Shown here piece after piece: positions 20,206 through 32,007 of a stretch of 64,000 nucleotides of DNA. Each line of letters opens with the position of its first letter. Within the stretch, counting starts at the first letter, position 1. The notes beneath the pieces were generated by a model. The model had not been told where the DNA came from, made no database searches, and saw nothing but the letters and a program-made list of their open reading frames with translations. Source of the stretch: Nothophaeocryptopus gaeumannii (Eukaryota > Ascomycota > Dothideomycetes > Mycosphaerellales > Mycosphaerellaceae); assembly GCA_031771865.1 (NCBI GenBank), contig JASISA010000026.1, positions 744,001-808,000 of the forward strand, in the 5' to 3' direction. The translations under genes were made by a program, and so were the position numbers.

Positions 20206-23200
20206 ATGAGGCTCCTATCTCGTTCTGCTATCTGCACCAAGTTCTCGAAATCAATGGATCTGCAGAACCGGGATCTGGAACACAGACGGATAGCTGCCGG
20301 AGTACCCACAGCGGCACCACAAGGACCCGTTCCGGCAGACTGGCTTGGCGATGGTCATCACGAAGAAGCCTTGACACCATGGACAGCAACCTCGCGTCCA
20401 TTGACTTCAATTTCGCGACCGTCATCTTCGACTCCCCGACACAAAATTGGCCGATATGGACGAGTCCAACAAGACGGATCAGCTGTTGCATTTGCCAGTT
20501 TGTCCGAGCTCCTCGAACGCGATCTCTCTCCCTTTGCAAGAGGCCGCTCCAAAAGGCGGAAGGCTTTGATCTGCCCTCTGTGTACACACGGCAATCCTGT
20601 CGCTGCGAAAGACCTCATCTCACATGTTGGCCAACACGTACGGGCTCTATGCGAAGATCGTCACACCTGCTCTGTCTGCAACATCGACTTTGCTCATGAG
20701 AAGGATTATCGCTTGCACGTCATCCTTGGATGTCGCCCGCGGCCCGATTCTGCGTCGTACGAGTCGAGTGAGTTACGTACCTCTCGATTCGAAACGACTC
20801 TTCGGCACTGGGAGACGGCTCAGCTCGAATGCTTCAGAAAGTTCGTTGACAAACTGGTACAAGGTGATACTACTAGTGACCCTGAACGTTGGTCTCTGGA
20901 TTCGTTCGAGATCTCCGGGCACGAATCAAGCACGCACAACGGCTACCAAACACCATCCAATGCTTCCATCGGGCTACCTTCCTCTGCACAAGCCAATAAG
21001 CATGTGGAGAATGCCAGGGCGCAGTGGCTGCCTCTGACGTTTGCTACACCCCTAGCTTGTGCTTACAGTGTTCCAGGCGACGTCCACGATTCGCCCAAGG
21101 TTACAGCCGCTGGTCAGTCCAACACAACCATTCAGAATCTCCTCGCATCTTATCAGCGTACCTTGACATGCTCTCAAGGGCATGACGAGTCATTCAGGAA
21201 TGGCCCTCCGCCTGGCCTGCTGACTTGGAAGGCTATCATTGCCCAACGTGAGGCCGGGCCGTCTTGCAGCGCTCACTCATCAGCAGCTAGAAGCCACCTG
21301 CAATCGTTTCTGGACGACCTGTCTGTATATGATGGCGTCGTCGCACGTCTGGAAGGCCGAGGTGATTTATATCCTAGATTGTCTGCAAGAGTCAGCGCAC
21401 AGCCTGGGGTCTGCTCGCAGAGACAATTAGGACATGACGAGTCTCTTTCAATTTGCGCGACTCTTGACGTCCAACAACGTCTTGTGTCCGCTGACCATGC
21501 AAACTATACGGTATTGATACCCACGCCGCCCACATCGCCAAAACCAAATCATAACAGTCCTGCAGCATCTTCCGGCCAGACACTTATGGAGTGTTCTGCT
21601 TCAGAAACGCTGCTTCGTGAAGAAGTAGTCTCTTCCACAAATGAGCTCCGACCTTACGAGCAATCGTTCGTGCAACTCCGCCCTCACGCTTTGGTTGACA
21701 TTGACACCAATGGAGAGCAGCCACCGCACAAGAGAAGGAAGCGCAGCCCGCAGATGGAGACTGAGCAACAGCACTGTGATGAGCCAGTCAGCTCACATAT
21801 GACGTCTGAGACAACGACTCGCGCTCCTAATATGATGCCAATTGGACCACAAGACAATGAGCAGGAGACTAGCGACCCACGCGTAGACTCTCAGACACGC
21901 TCGAATACTCTCGAGCGTTTAGACCATCACAATGATGCTGGACAAGATCGTGGAAGCAATCCTGCCTCGCCACAGACTCCAGACAAGGTGCAACATTGGC
22001 TGTCAGACCCGCGAAATGGGGTATATGTAAGCCACACTTCAAGCTGCGACGACAGTCCAGATGGTGTACCTTCTACGATCCTCGATATCTCATCTGCTGC
22101 GTGGACAAGTGTCTCCAAATCCAGTCCTGCGCCTGCGTACAGACGAATCAATGACATGCTCGATGCTATCGATTCGAGGTTTGACATTGGCGACAGCCCT
22201 TACAACACAAGCAAAGGACCTTCTGGACCAGAGATCGAGCAACTATACTCTCTGATCACAGCCAGGGGCACTGCAACGATTGGATGCATCAAGACCATGG
22301 CTCTCCAGGCCGCACACACAACGGAGATCGAGCTCGACGCTATTGAGGTGACTTGCTGGATGTCGTCTTTGGCCAAAGATGACAATGATGCGCTTGACTT
22401 GCCTACCTTTGCAGAAGTAGTCAACACGCTTCATAGCGCCATTTTGGACCTGACTTGCTCTGCTCACGACGCACAATTGTTTTTCTCGAACCTGGATACC
22501 TCTTGTAGCGCTGAAGTTCCTGCGGCATCCTTGTTCTCGCACAGTAGCCACTCGTCACAGCCTACACAATGCACTCTGGCTTCATCGAACAGTGGTCATG
22601 CTCATGGCGGTGCGTTGGGAGGCACTGCCCAGTCAAGTGATGGGTCTAGTGGCAATAAACGCAAGGCTAAAGTTGGGCCATCCGATTCTGACCAAGACCT
22701 GGGCTCCATCAAGATGCAGCTTCTTAGCTCTAACGACATAGGTGATGATGGATCTGACTCGGAAGTGATGCCTTGTCCATGCAGCGAAGCGTGTGGTGGG
22801 TTGGATCGTTACATCTCGGACGTAATGTACGTTGAATGCCCTAATGTTTTCGCTGCACAAGCTGACGCCCGTAGACGGAGAATCCAGAAGCCTCACGACG
22901 CATACGTATGCGGCAAGTGCTACACAAGGTTCCAGAACCGAGCCGAGAGAAATCTACACTCCTCAGAGAACTCATGTCTCGCACAATGTGTTTCAGCCGA
23001 GTGTGTCAATGCGGAGGTCACTGGAAACGACTCGCAAACAGTGTTGTCGCTGAAGCACCCAGCTCAGCTGAATTGCCCTCCGCGAAAAGGCGCTGGCAAA
23101 GATCAGTGGCGGTTCGTCTATGCTCTCTTCCACTCAGAAGCGACAGATGTACCAGATCCAAGTACGTGAGCCGTAGCCAATGATCCGTACCTTTGACTGA

Positions 23201-23866
23201 CCCGCCGTAGACGTCGTCACAGGAAGATGTATGCCTCATGGCACACGCGCGTTGAGCGGTGGTCGGCAAAATCGACTCGCCATGGCCCAGCAGGAGCGAA
23301 GAGAAGCAAGTTTTCGAGAAGAGCTAAGACGGGCACGAGACGAGAATGATCGTCTTCGCGAGCAACATCAGCAGCAGATCAAGATCGCAGATGACCAACG
23401 CCACAAGATTGAGAGAATGACCAGGTTACTTCGAGATTGTGTTGATCACTTCGGGGAAAACATGAAACCGTCACTCAGGGCTTACATCGACGAAGATGCT
23501 CCACCGCCGCCGCTGCCGAAACCCACACCGCAATACAAATCGAAGCCCGCTGCACCAGATGTCCGAGCAGCGTCACACTACATGCCACAGACACCGCAGT
23601 CCAACTCTGGGACGTCCAAGACGACGGCGTCGAAGATGCAAGAGTTTGCATACACGAACCAGAACTCGCCGCTTCGGCAAATGACACCTGTCAGTGGTCA
23701 GGGTCCAATTTCTGAGGCCATGTTCAGTCCTGCAGCAACGGCTGACTTCAACAGCCTGCCTGCCTTTTCTGGAAACGGCAATACGATGTTGCAGGATGTG
23801 AATCAACATTGGGATCCGAACATGTTGCAATTTAACAATTCGTTTTGGCAGGGGGAAGGGAGTTAA
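20206..23866 (+). CDS. Large C2H2-type zinc-finger protein with C-terminal coiled coil
   Basis: Exons 20206-23161 and 23211-23866 join over a 49-nt intron (GTACGT...CCGTAG) into 1,203 residues. An N-terminal pair of Cys/His clusters (ICPLCTHGNPVAAKDLISH, then CSVCNIDFAHEKDYRLH) and a later one (YVCGKCYTRFQNRAERNLH) look like C2H2 fingers, partly non-canonical. The middle 600 residues are low complexity, with a basic HKRRKRSPQ patch that could be a nuclear signal. The second exon encodes a charged coiled coil (RRARDENDRLREQHQQQIKI) and a Pro/Gln/Asn-rich tail. A nuclear regulator is the simplest reading. No fungal-specific named family is recognised. The start may instead be Met17 at 20254 (MDLQNRDLEHRR). 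Confidence 0.7.
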
Positions 23867-24091
23867 ACAATCGCTTGTTACGGCGCATGTGATGAATCCA
23901 TGGAAGTTTGACAGCTGCAGAAGAAGTGATCAGAATGCTCATGTGCTTGTGATGAAATACATCTGCAGTGTTGAGTTCGTTGAATCCATCCACTTTGCCG
24001 GCCACGGCAAAGAAATTGCTGAACGTTGGCTTCGATCTTGTTACTTCCACGGTCCGACGAGTACCAACGCCGACGAGGACTTTCATCGCTC

Positions 24092-24711
24092 CTAATCAGG
24101 CGCCTCGAACAAATGTCTATTACTATGCAATCCTTTATACGATACAAAAACAGACTCACTGTGCCTCCCTCCCATCGGCCTCCTTACCCCCTCAATCTCC
24201 TTCAGCTTCTCCTTATCCTCCTCCACAAGCGCACTCAACTTCCTCTCAATCTCCGAAATGTCCTTTTTAAGAAATCCTACCCTGGGCTCCTCTTATTCCT
24301 CAATCTGCCACTTCGCCTCAGCTACCTAGCCACGATACCGAACTTCTTGCATATCGTACTCCGGTCCATAGAGACCCCTATGTCTCATTCGGTTCAGATT
24401 GTTCTCTGCGGATTTGATGTGCTTTCGCTGGGTGGCGATGTTGGACTCTGAGCTTTGGATGGATTTTTGGAGGGAGGAGAGGAGGATGTAGTTGTCGCCT
24501 ATTGAGGCTCTGATTGCTCTAAATTCACCGTGAAGGCTGGTGAGTTCTGGGTCGGTGGGTAGGTTGCGATCAGCGGTCTGCTGTAGCCGTTGCTGATGCT
24601 GTTGCGGTGCTGACTGTTAATTGTTGTCGAAGTGGGAATGCCGCGGTCTACGGTCGTCTTCTTGGAGTGGATGTCTGGTTCTGATTGCGAGCGTCTCTTC
24701 TTCAGGCACAT
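24092..24711 (-). pseudogene. Decayed coiled-coil protein gene
   Basis: From ATG 24711 one frame reads CLKKRRSQSEPDIHSKKTTV and on to YPPTQNSP. The protein-like sequence then continues in another frame, beginning SAPQQHQQRLQQTADRNL and running through EFRAIRASIGDNYILLSSLQ. It has a TAG at 24328-24326 and a TAA at 24295-24293, and recovers as a strongly helical segment (KDISEIERKLSALVEEDKEK) to a final TAG at 24094-24092. The heptad-rich continuation across two stops and a frame change suggests an inactivated gene of about 200 codons. An unrecognised intron could explain the frame change but not both stops. The family is unknown. Confidence 0.5.
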
Positions 24712-24780
24712 TCGAAAATGTCGAGAGAGAGTACTGATCGTTTTTCGGAACAGCTTCACGAAGGCTAAGGACAAGATCAA

Positions 24781-25096
24781 TCGAAATCTAGTGACCTTTC
24801 TGCGCGGTTATGCTTTTGACGGAATGAAGGAGGGGTTCTGTGTAGGACGTGGTGCGAATGTTGCCCGTTATATTTGCAATTGTCTCACTGTTTATGAGAT
24901 CTAGAAAGCACGAGCAGACGTCTTACACGTTCTTTTGTAGGGAAGATTTCGCAACTTTCTAAGGCAGACCAGAGCGTCAGCTTTCTATTGGAGTTTCCAT
25001 TCTTGCATTGCATCTATCTAAAGGGTCTTAGAGAAAAGTGACCAGCTGGCGAGTCAACAGGCCGTCCATCTCCACCTGAGAGAGGTCTGAAATACT
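24781..25096. other. Intergenic region
   Basis: These 316 bases between two decayed minus-strand loci show no supported feature. Confidence 0.45.
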
Positions 25097-27024
25097 CTAC
25101 GACCAAACCACCGCCTCACTAAACGCAATCGCCGCGTCCTCCATCTTCAAAGCCGCATTCGTCTGTAACAACCCCGGCCAAAAGTTCTCCTTAAACTCAT
25201 CTCCAATAGCATTTGTGCCCGTCTCCTCGCCATCTCCGCCAGTCTGGTCCATGTTCACCGTCCCCACAGAAGTCTTGGTACTATACTGTCCAGGATTAAC
25301 AGCCTTCCAAGCCGGCGGTCCACTCACAATCGCGCTGAGGGAATCGTTTCCAGCTGGGACAGGTGGCTGAGCCAATGTGACGTTGATTCCGAGAAAGCCG
25401 TATAGATCGCTCGTGAACGGGACTCGCGGATCAAAACCTTTCAAGCCCAGAACGCCCAGGTCGAGATCAAGGCCGAGGAGATTCTCGGTAAGGAAGGGAG
25501 AGTATGTCATCTGGAACCAAGGCTTTTGCGCAGGTGATGAGTCGGGTGTGTTGCCGGTAGTATCGAAGCGATAGATTTTGACGGACTCGCTGCTGTCTGA
25601 GTTGGTGGTCCATTTGAAATGGGCAATGTGTTTGGGCCGGTTCCAGCAGTTGCGGCTTGAGGATCTTGCATGGTTGCAGCGTTGCCTTGTGCTAGAGCGG
25701 TGCGGATCATCAGTTCCCGGGCCTGCTGAAAGACATAGTCTGTTGGACCCCTGAACTTCGTGTAGCATAGTCCCATCGTGAAGGTTGTCAAGGTTCGTAA
25801 ACTGTGCTGCGATTGATCTGTCGGACGAAACGTCGTATCAAGCAGCTCCCGCAAACCTCAGGCGAGTAGCGGAGTTGAGTTTTGAGGTCAGTGCGTACGC
25901 ATATCCTCCCAGCGGCGAAGGTAGCCCGTACATTGTCTCTGGGTCATACTCGACCAGCGACAACACTTGAGCGTCCGCAAACGTTGTTTGTGGCTGGAGC
26001 GCTATCGTCGACTTGTTTACGTCGATTACGACAGGATAGTGGACCGTGGCGGCGCCAATGGTGCAGTTTTCAACCTGCAGCTTTCCCTGAGAGCAGTCTT
26101 TTCCAGGTTTGTATTGCAGGTCGAGAGCAATGTTGAAGGGAGACATCGCAGACCAAGCGAAGTCGACGCTGAAGATGTCGAGACCACTGAAGGAGCCTCT
26201 GTTCAGAGATCCGCGACTTGTAACTCCTGGCAGTTGGAAGTCCGCAGTGCTAGAGTTGCAGCTAATCGCAAGACCTGCAGCATCGAGTGATCTAGAACAT
26301 ATCCCGTCGCCTGCGCAGCCTGTATTGTTGACCCTCACAGTCTGACCTGTACTCCACGCCTAACATAAAAGTCAGCCAGGCTTAGAGAAGCTCAGAGGGT
26401 TGCGACCACTCACCGGAATCACTAGCGTGAAGTCGGTCTCAGGCATTATCACGGTGTACGCCCTACCTTATTTCTGGCCGGTGGGGTTTGCAGAAACCTG
26501 GCAGCTGGTACCTTTGCATTGACTTCGTCAGAAAGGTAGCGGCGGCTGTCCGTCGTGGTTGAGGATGCTCGCTGGAGTAGAGGTCCATTGATAGGAGTGA
26601 TAGCCAGAAGTATTGCAGCGAAGGAGATGACGTTGAAGTTGCTCCCAGCCATTGCTGCTGCTACAGCGCTAGTGCCATGCTCCCAGTAGCGATGAGGGTC
26701 CCCAAGCTGTGTTCCTCCTTTGAGAGCCATACGCCACCAGTAGATCTGGATCTTCATGTCAGCAATGTTTCGGGACGGATTGGTGAGTGTGTCTGTCTCA
26801 CATACAGTCAGGCCTTGGTTGAAGGCAGCGGCGAGCAAGATATTGGCTATGGTGTATGCAACGGAAAGATACAAGCCAGGAGGGTATCTCCAGCTGGCAA
26901 TTGGCGCTCCATTGGAAGCAAGCAGGATAGCAACCTCAACTACAGCGCAGCAGAAGACTCCGAAAAGACATGTTATTCCACCCCATGGGATGCGCCGCAA
27001 GGCGCCAGGCTACCATGCGTTCAT
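25097..27024 (-). pseudogene. Disrupted multi-pass membrane glycoprotein gene
   Basis: The N-terminal part is a good membrane protein: RRIPWGGITCLFGVFCCAVV, a 60-nt intron (26805-26746, GTATGT...CAG), then YWWRMALKGGT and ITPINGPLLQRASSTTT, followed from 26338 by a sequon-rich ectodomain. Several lesions break it. The only upstream ATG (27024) is followed by TAG at 27012-27010; the frame must shift near 26470, where the in-register frame has a TAA before GRAYTVIMPETDFTL; it shifts again near 25855. A 223-codon frame at 25768-25097 covers the 3' part, but the final membrane segment expected for this architecture is absent. The plan resembles the gene at 16111-18494. A few unusual introns could reduce the number of lesions, so I am only moderately sure it is dead. 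Confidence 0.5.
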
Positions 27025-27061
27025 CGTGGCGCTGTGGTCGGTTCCGAAAGATATTGAATGA

Positions 27062-28279
27062 GTTACGGCAGTGCTTTTGATATTTCTGGGGCCAGGGGAA
27101 CGAAGAGTACTGATGCTGGCGGCGATCTTGAGACGGCGTTTTGTATAAATCCGGGTATGATTACGCTGTCCAGGACCCCCTAGTATTGCCGATGCTGAAT
27201 ACGAAGTGCTAAGGTCACGTTAGAATTATGATATCAGGGTCAGCACGACACATCGTATTCAAGGTGGCATTTCCGTTGACTTGAACAATCACCACCTCCA
27301 CAAACGCAGAGCTGAGCTTCAATGGCCTGGAGGCAGTGGTAGACACATTCATATTGCCATGTGACGCGGTTTTTGGCAAATTTTGTCACGACACACCCAG
27401 CGACAAGCCAGAAGGCATTGTGGATTTTAAGCACTCGTTGAGTGATCATCTCTTGGACGACAGAGATATTGCCTCATGAGTACGGCTGTAAGGCAGAGGC
27501 AGCCAATATTGCTGCAAGGCTTTGGTGGAAAGTTGTCCAACACTTCTCAGGTAGTCTTTCGACCTGCCATTTGCCTTGTGCTTCCCAGTCAAGAGCATGT
27601 GCTTTTGACGAGACCCAGGGAGGGAGTATAGGCATTTCGGAGTTCTGGCACTCGATCTGAGGCTTTCATTCATCGGAGTGGTGCAATATTAGTGTCGGCG
27701 ACGGAAGGAATTGAAGTACGTGAATTTGAAGAAGGTTGCAGAGGAGATTAGATCTAGTTCTACCAATCATTCATCAACACGGGGCTGAGCGGGCCGGAGG
27801 GCTGCTCCGTTGCCAAGGCCCGTGTAACGTCATGCTTCTCTTCCGGCGCTCTCCTTATGATGCTCGATTGTTCAATTGTCAGATCAACAGCATACATTCG
27901 AAAGATCACCTCTTGCACATCATCACAATATCTCTACCGGCGTCGAGCTATATTCATATGACGTAGAAGGCAAAGCTGCATCAAAACCGGTAAGCTATCG
28001 CGACCATACGGCTATGCAGGCGTCCTGCAACATGCGGCCTCCTGGCTACCGCCCTCGCGCAGAGCCTCGCTGCCTTCGCAGAACCGCCATTCTCATGTAT
28101 ACAGCTCTTGTATAAGGCTGTTGCAGTTTCGATGGACTGCCACGTTTTAGAACCATCGAGATCCAGGAGGCGCGGCAAATTCCACGCGCACACTCTCCTC
28201 TGCGATTCGGAAGCCCTACCACCAGCGATCCTCGTTGGTCGTGCTTTGCCTTGTCGCCATCAGGCTGAGTCTAAGCAGG
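27062..28279. other. Intergenic region
   Basis: This 1.2-kb stretch has frames of 60-79 codons on both strands, none resembling a protein family. It should include the promoter, and possibly a first exon, of the next gene, whose start has an acceptor-like CTAAGCAG just upstream. Confidence 0.45.
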
Positions 28280-28883
28280 ATGCAGCCACACCGAAGGCAC
28301 CCTAGCGAATCGCTGTGGCAATGGAGCCACTCGCTCCAGGCTTGGTACTACCTTAACACAGCGTCCAACGAATATGTCCTGCGGGATGGTCGCACAATGC
28401 CTGTGAGAAGCCAAGGAAGTTCATCTTCATCTTCAAGCACCATTCGGCCTGAGACGCGAGGCCGCCAGCCCGTAAACTACGTCCGCCCAACGAATGCAAC
28501 TCAGACACCTCGGCGAGATCAAGCACGCGGAAGCGGAAGCGAAGCCGGCTACGGGTCTACCACAGGCATGCAACAGTATGCCGGCGCAGTCGCTCCCTTC
28601 GCACGTGTCCCACAGCCAACTGCGGCGGCCTCGAACGCTACTTGGGTTAGGGACTATGTCGCGCGTTATCGTCTTACCAAAGAGATTGTGCAGGATTGGC
28701 TTTGTGAGAAGTTCGGCAGCAATCACAACTATGAAGTCCAGGTAAATTCGCCATGCTCTATGCTCCTCAAAGTGGCTAATCAGGGCATTCCAGGCTTATC
28801 AAGACAACTTCATTTTCAAAGTACCGCAGCGCTTGACAGAGGTGTGGTTGTCTTCATTTCTGCTAGGACTAGTCAAATGCTGA
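28280..28883 (+). CDS. Small WW-like fungal protein of unknown function
   Basis: Exons 28280-28741 and 28794-28883 give 183 residues; the 52-nt intron has GTAAAT, branch GCTAATC and CCAG. The N-terminus (WQWSHSLQAWYYLNTASNEY) has the aromatic spacing of WW-like modules found in many small ascomycete proteins. A Ser/Arg/Gly-rich linker follows. The C-terminal part (DYVARYRLTKEIVQDWLCEKF, then AYQDNFIFKVPQRLTEV) is helical and continues only if the intron is removed; unspliced, the frame drifts into VNSPCSMLLKV. The start is uncertain, because an acceptor-like site lies directly before the ATG and an upstream exon may exist. No function can be given. Confidence 0.6.
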
Positions 28884-29316
28884 TGAGCCCAGGACGATAA
28901 AGACGACATTATAGATCGCAGACTCCCAGACTGATATACAGAGACGAGTCATTGTTATGGTGTCTGGCGGCTTCTATCCAAGTTGCACGGGAATATAATG
29001 TCGCCTGTAGGCTCAGCTTGCCAGTGCATGTTCGCAGAGAGGGAGATGTCCCGAGGACCAGTCAGAGTCAATCGTACACATGCTAAATCTGCACCCTTTA
29101 CCTATTCTACGGGCGGCTTGAAGATCTAGGAAGTGGCCTATCATCGGGCTCAGCACCTGTAATGCAGCCAAGCCTACCAGCAGCTCCTGCGCCTACGGGC
29201 GTTGACCCGCCTTGCCCTTTTGCGTAACCAAGTTTTCATCGCCGACCTTTCCAGTATTTGAAGATGCTACGTCCGGATTGTCAATACTGACGAGCCCGGC
29301 ACAACACCTTTAATAT
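28884..29316. other. Intergenic region between tandem genes
   Basis: These 433 bases contain the 3' end of the small gene and the promoter of the CorA-like gene. I see nothing further. Confidence 0.5.
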
Positions 29317-31422
29317 ATGGAAATGGTGTGCCAGAAAAGTTCTCTTGATAGAATCTCTGAGGCTCTTGCGAATCCGACTGCTTATCCTAGAAATGGCTGC
29401 GGGGTAGACATACTGGAGTACTCTGCTCTTGCATTGGAGCAACAATTGAGGGCAAGGGCGAAAGATTTATTCTGTAGAGAGTCGCGGGCCGCTGTGCACG
29501 TGTACGATCTGAAGGAATTGCAGAAGGATGGCGAGACGCAATTTGGTACGTTTCATGAAATGGGCTACATGTGTCGGAGTTTCTATCCCAGCTAATCGCT
29601 TGTTAGAGCACGGGTCTCGAGTGATTCGTTCCGCTCCGGAGCTTGAGCAGCATTTTAAATCAGTACAGTCCTCGCCATGGCGTGACCGAGACCAACGCTT
29701 CGTGTAGGAGTGTCTTCCTATGCACATCGCAACGACTAAATGTTTCCCAGGTTCATTCGCGCTCAGGACTCACGAAGTGCTTTGCTCATAACTCAAGAGA
29801 TGATGATGCAATTGTTGACCTATCATCAAGTTGCACCAGGCTTTTTATATCTTGTGTTCCCGTTCGGAAGACAGCACAATCTAAGGGACTTCCATATGAG
29901 TGGCTTTCGTGGAGAATCTCGATTTGGCTCCCCAGATCGAAACCTTCGAATTGCTGAACTTGGTCGGTCTGGGAGACATTTGGAACTGTGGTACAGCCTG
30001 AAATCTGTGGAGCGGCAGAAACATTTCGTGGGAACGCCGAACCTGACAGGTCCAGCGCTAGTCTCCGAACGCCTTCAGCAATGGTCCATTCGTCAGTGCT
30101 CAATCCATCACAGGTTCGACTTGGAGACAGAAAAGATGTCCTGGATCATTGCGGAGGCGAATAGTGCAATTCAGGACGCAGTGAGTCAAAAGCTTCAAAT
30201 CGGAAGCTCGGCTGCATCGAACGAGCTCCTATCTACACTCAGTCTGTCTCTTCAGGTCCACCGCATCATCACGAGCTGGGCTGGAGATAACTGGCATTGG
30301 TACGTAAATGAGTTGGAGTCCGTTCTTCAAGATGAGACCAAGCGAGCTGTAGCTGTCCCTCAGACAACAATTCCAGAGTTCTCATATAGCATGGGTTCGG
30401 GAAGGAATGTACCTTCGTCTCCAAAGCACAAGCGCCAGCGTACCTGGTCTCTGCAGTCTTGGGGCAGGTCTACTGTTGAAGGAATTCAAAAAGCGACCTC
30501 ATTGACATCGAGGAAAGATGACACAACGACTACCTTGACGGACAGCACAGGTATTCCGCTCGCGCCTGTCAGTCCACCGCTTGTGGAAGAACCCGGAGAG
30601 ATGGAGAACGGCAATGGCACATCCATCGTTGAAGATGTTTTCAGCTTCTCTGATCTTCAAACTATTCAACATCTGGAAGACGAATCGAACCGAGTGTCGA
30701 TGGTGCTCAAATCGAATGTATCTATCATTGAGGATATTCAGCACGAATATGAGTCGTTAAGGATTCATCTAAATGGTCCAATGGACCGACATCGGGATGA
30801 CTTGGATAGGTTCTTGCATCACCTCCGCGCATCCAAGAACGACGTGCACATGCAGTACACTCGATTAGAGACCCTCCTTCGATTACTCGCTGACCGCAAG
30901 TCCCTGGTAATTCAACCCTGTTTACTCAATGCAGGTTCGTAACTGATCTGATATCTAGTTACAATCAATTCTGCAAATCCGCAATATGGAGTCGACGAAA
31001 TTCCTAGCGCAAAAAGCTCAGGAGTCTGCCGTCAACATGGAAGCCATGACCGAAAAGATGCAGGACATCGCAAGAAGGACCCAAATGGAAACTGTGTCCA
31101 TGCGCGTTATCACTCTCGTGACTCTATTCTTTCTTCCGGGAACTTTCATCTCGGTATGTCACCCGCAAGATTCAGTGGACGATGTTGCTAACCGTCAATA
31201 TAGACGCTAATGAGCACACCAATTATTGACTTCAAGCAAGAAGGGGCGTCGAACTTCTCACTCAGAAAAGACATCGGCTATGGGGCTTTGAAGCTGTACC
31301 TTGCCTTCAGCCTCCCATGCGTGTTCCTGACTTTCCTAGTTTGGGTTGCGGTGTACAAATGGGAGAAGAGAAACGATGGCCTCTCTGAACAACGAGAGAA
31401 AGCTCGAATGTTTGAGTCGTGA
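29317..31422 (+). CDS. CorA-like membrane protein (fungal family), five exons
   Basis: Exons 29317-29545, 29607-29703, 29751-30906, 30959-31153 and 31204-31422 give 631 residues; the introns are 61, 47, 52, 52 and 50 nt apart from the coding parts listed and all keep phase, four introns in total. Joining exons 2 and 3 yields RFVFIRAQDSRSALLIT, and the next blocks (LLTYHQVAPGFLYLVFPFG, ELGRSGRHLELWYSLKSVE) are typical of a fungal CorA-like family. The C-terminal half is a long helix (MEAMTEKMQDIARRTQME) leading to two membrane segments. The first ends in LVTLFFLPGTFIS and the second is LYLAFSLPCVFLTFLVWVAV. The GMN filter motif of true CorA magnesium channels is absent at the expected place (TLMSTPIIDF), so metal transport should not be assumed. 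Confidence 0.82.
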
Positions 31423-32007
31423 TCATTTAGACAACTGATTAGCCGGCATTCAGAAGACATAGAAGCCTCTGAGCAACGGCGTTGCATTTGGTCGCATATC
31501 CGATATCTCAGCCTGATCGCGGAGCTCATGCAGCCACACTCGAAGCGCCCACGCGGTACCCACCTGTAAGGCTCATGCAGCTCAGCCCGTAGTATTCGGC
31601 TGAGGCGAGGCTGGGGCAAGGCTCCGCGATAGGTCTGCCGTGTGACTTGGTCGTGGCCTCTGCATATAGCACGCATCTCACCAAGGGCGGCCCCGCGACG
31701 TCACCAGCAACCCAGAACACACTGCGCTTCTCATTCGATAGCGCATCCTTCCGTCGACATCACACTTTTTCCTCTTCATCGTTACCTCGCACGCGACGAC
31801 CTTCAAGGCCCAGATATCGCTCACGCGCCTTGCTTCGCGACCCAGTCTGGAGAGGGATGTTGGCGCGTGGATCCCAGCCTCTCGTTCGCGCACGTAAGTG
31901 GGCGACCACTGGGCTGTGCCTTGCAATCACACAGGGCGTAAAACCCAATCGTCTTGAATCCGGATATTACACCGCCCAGGGTCGTGGCATGCGCTTGTCC
32001 AGCGATG
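31423..32007. other. Intergenic region and probable leader
   Basis: These 585 bases precede the kinase/vWA gene. A 156-codon plus frame crosses it but is Arg/Ser/Thr-rich without family resemblance, so I read it as leader sequence. Confidence 0.45.
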
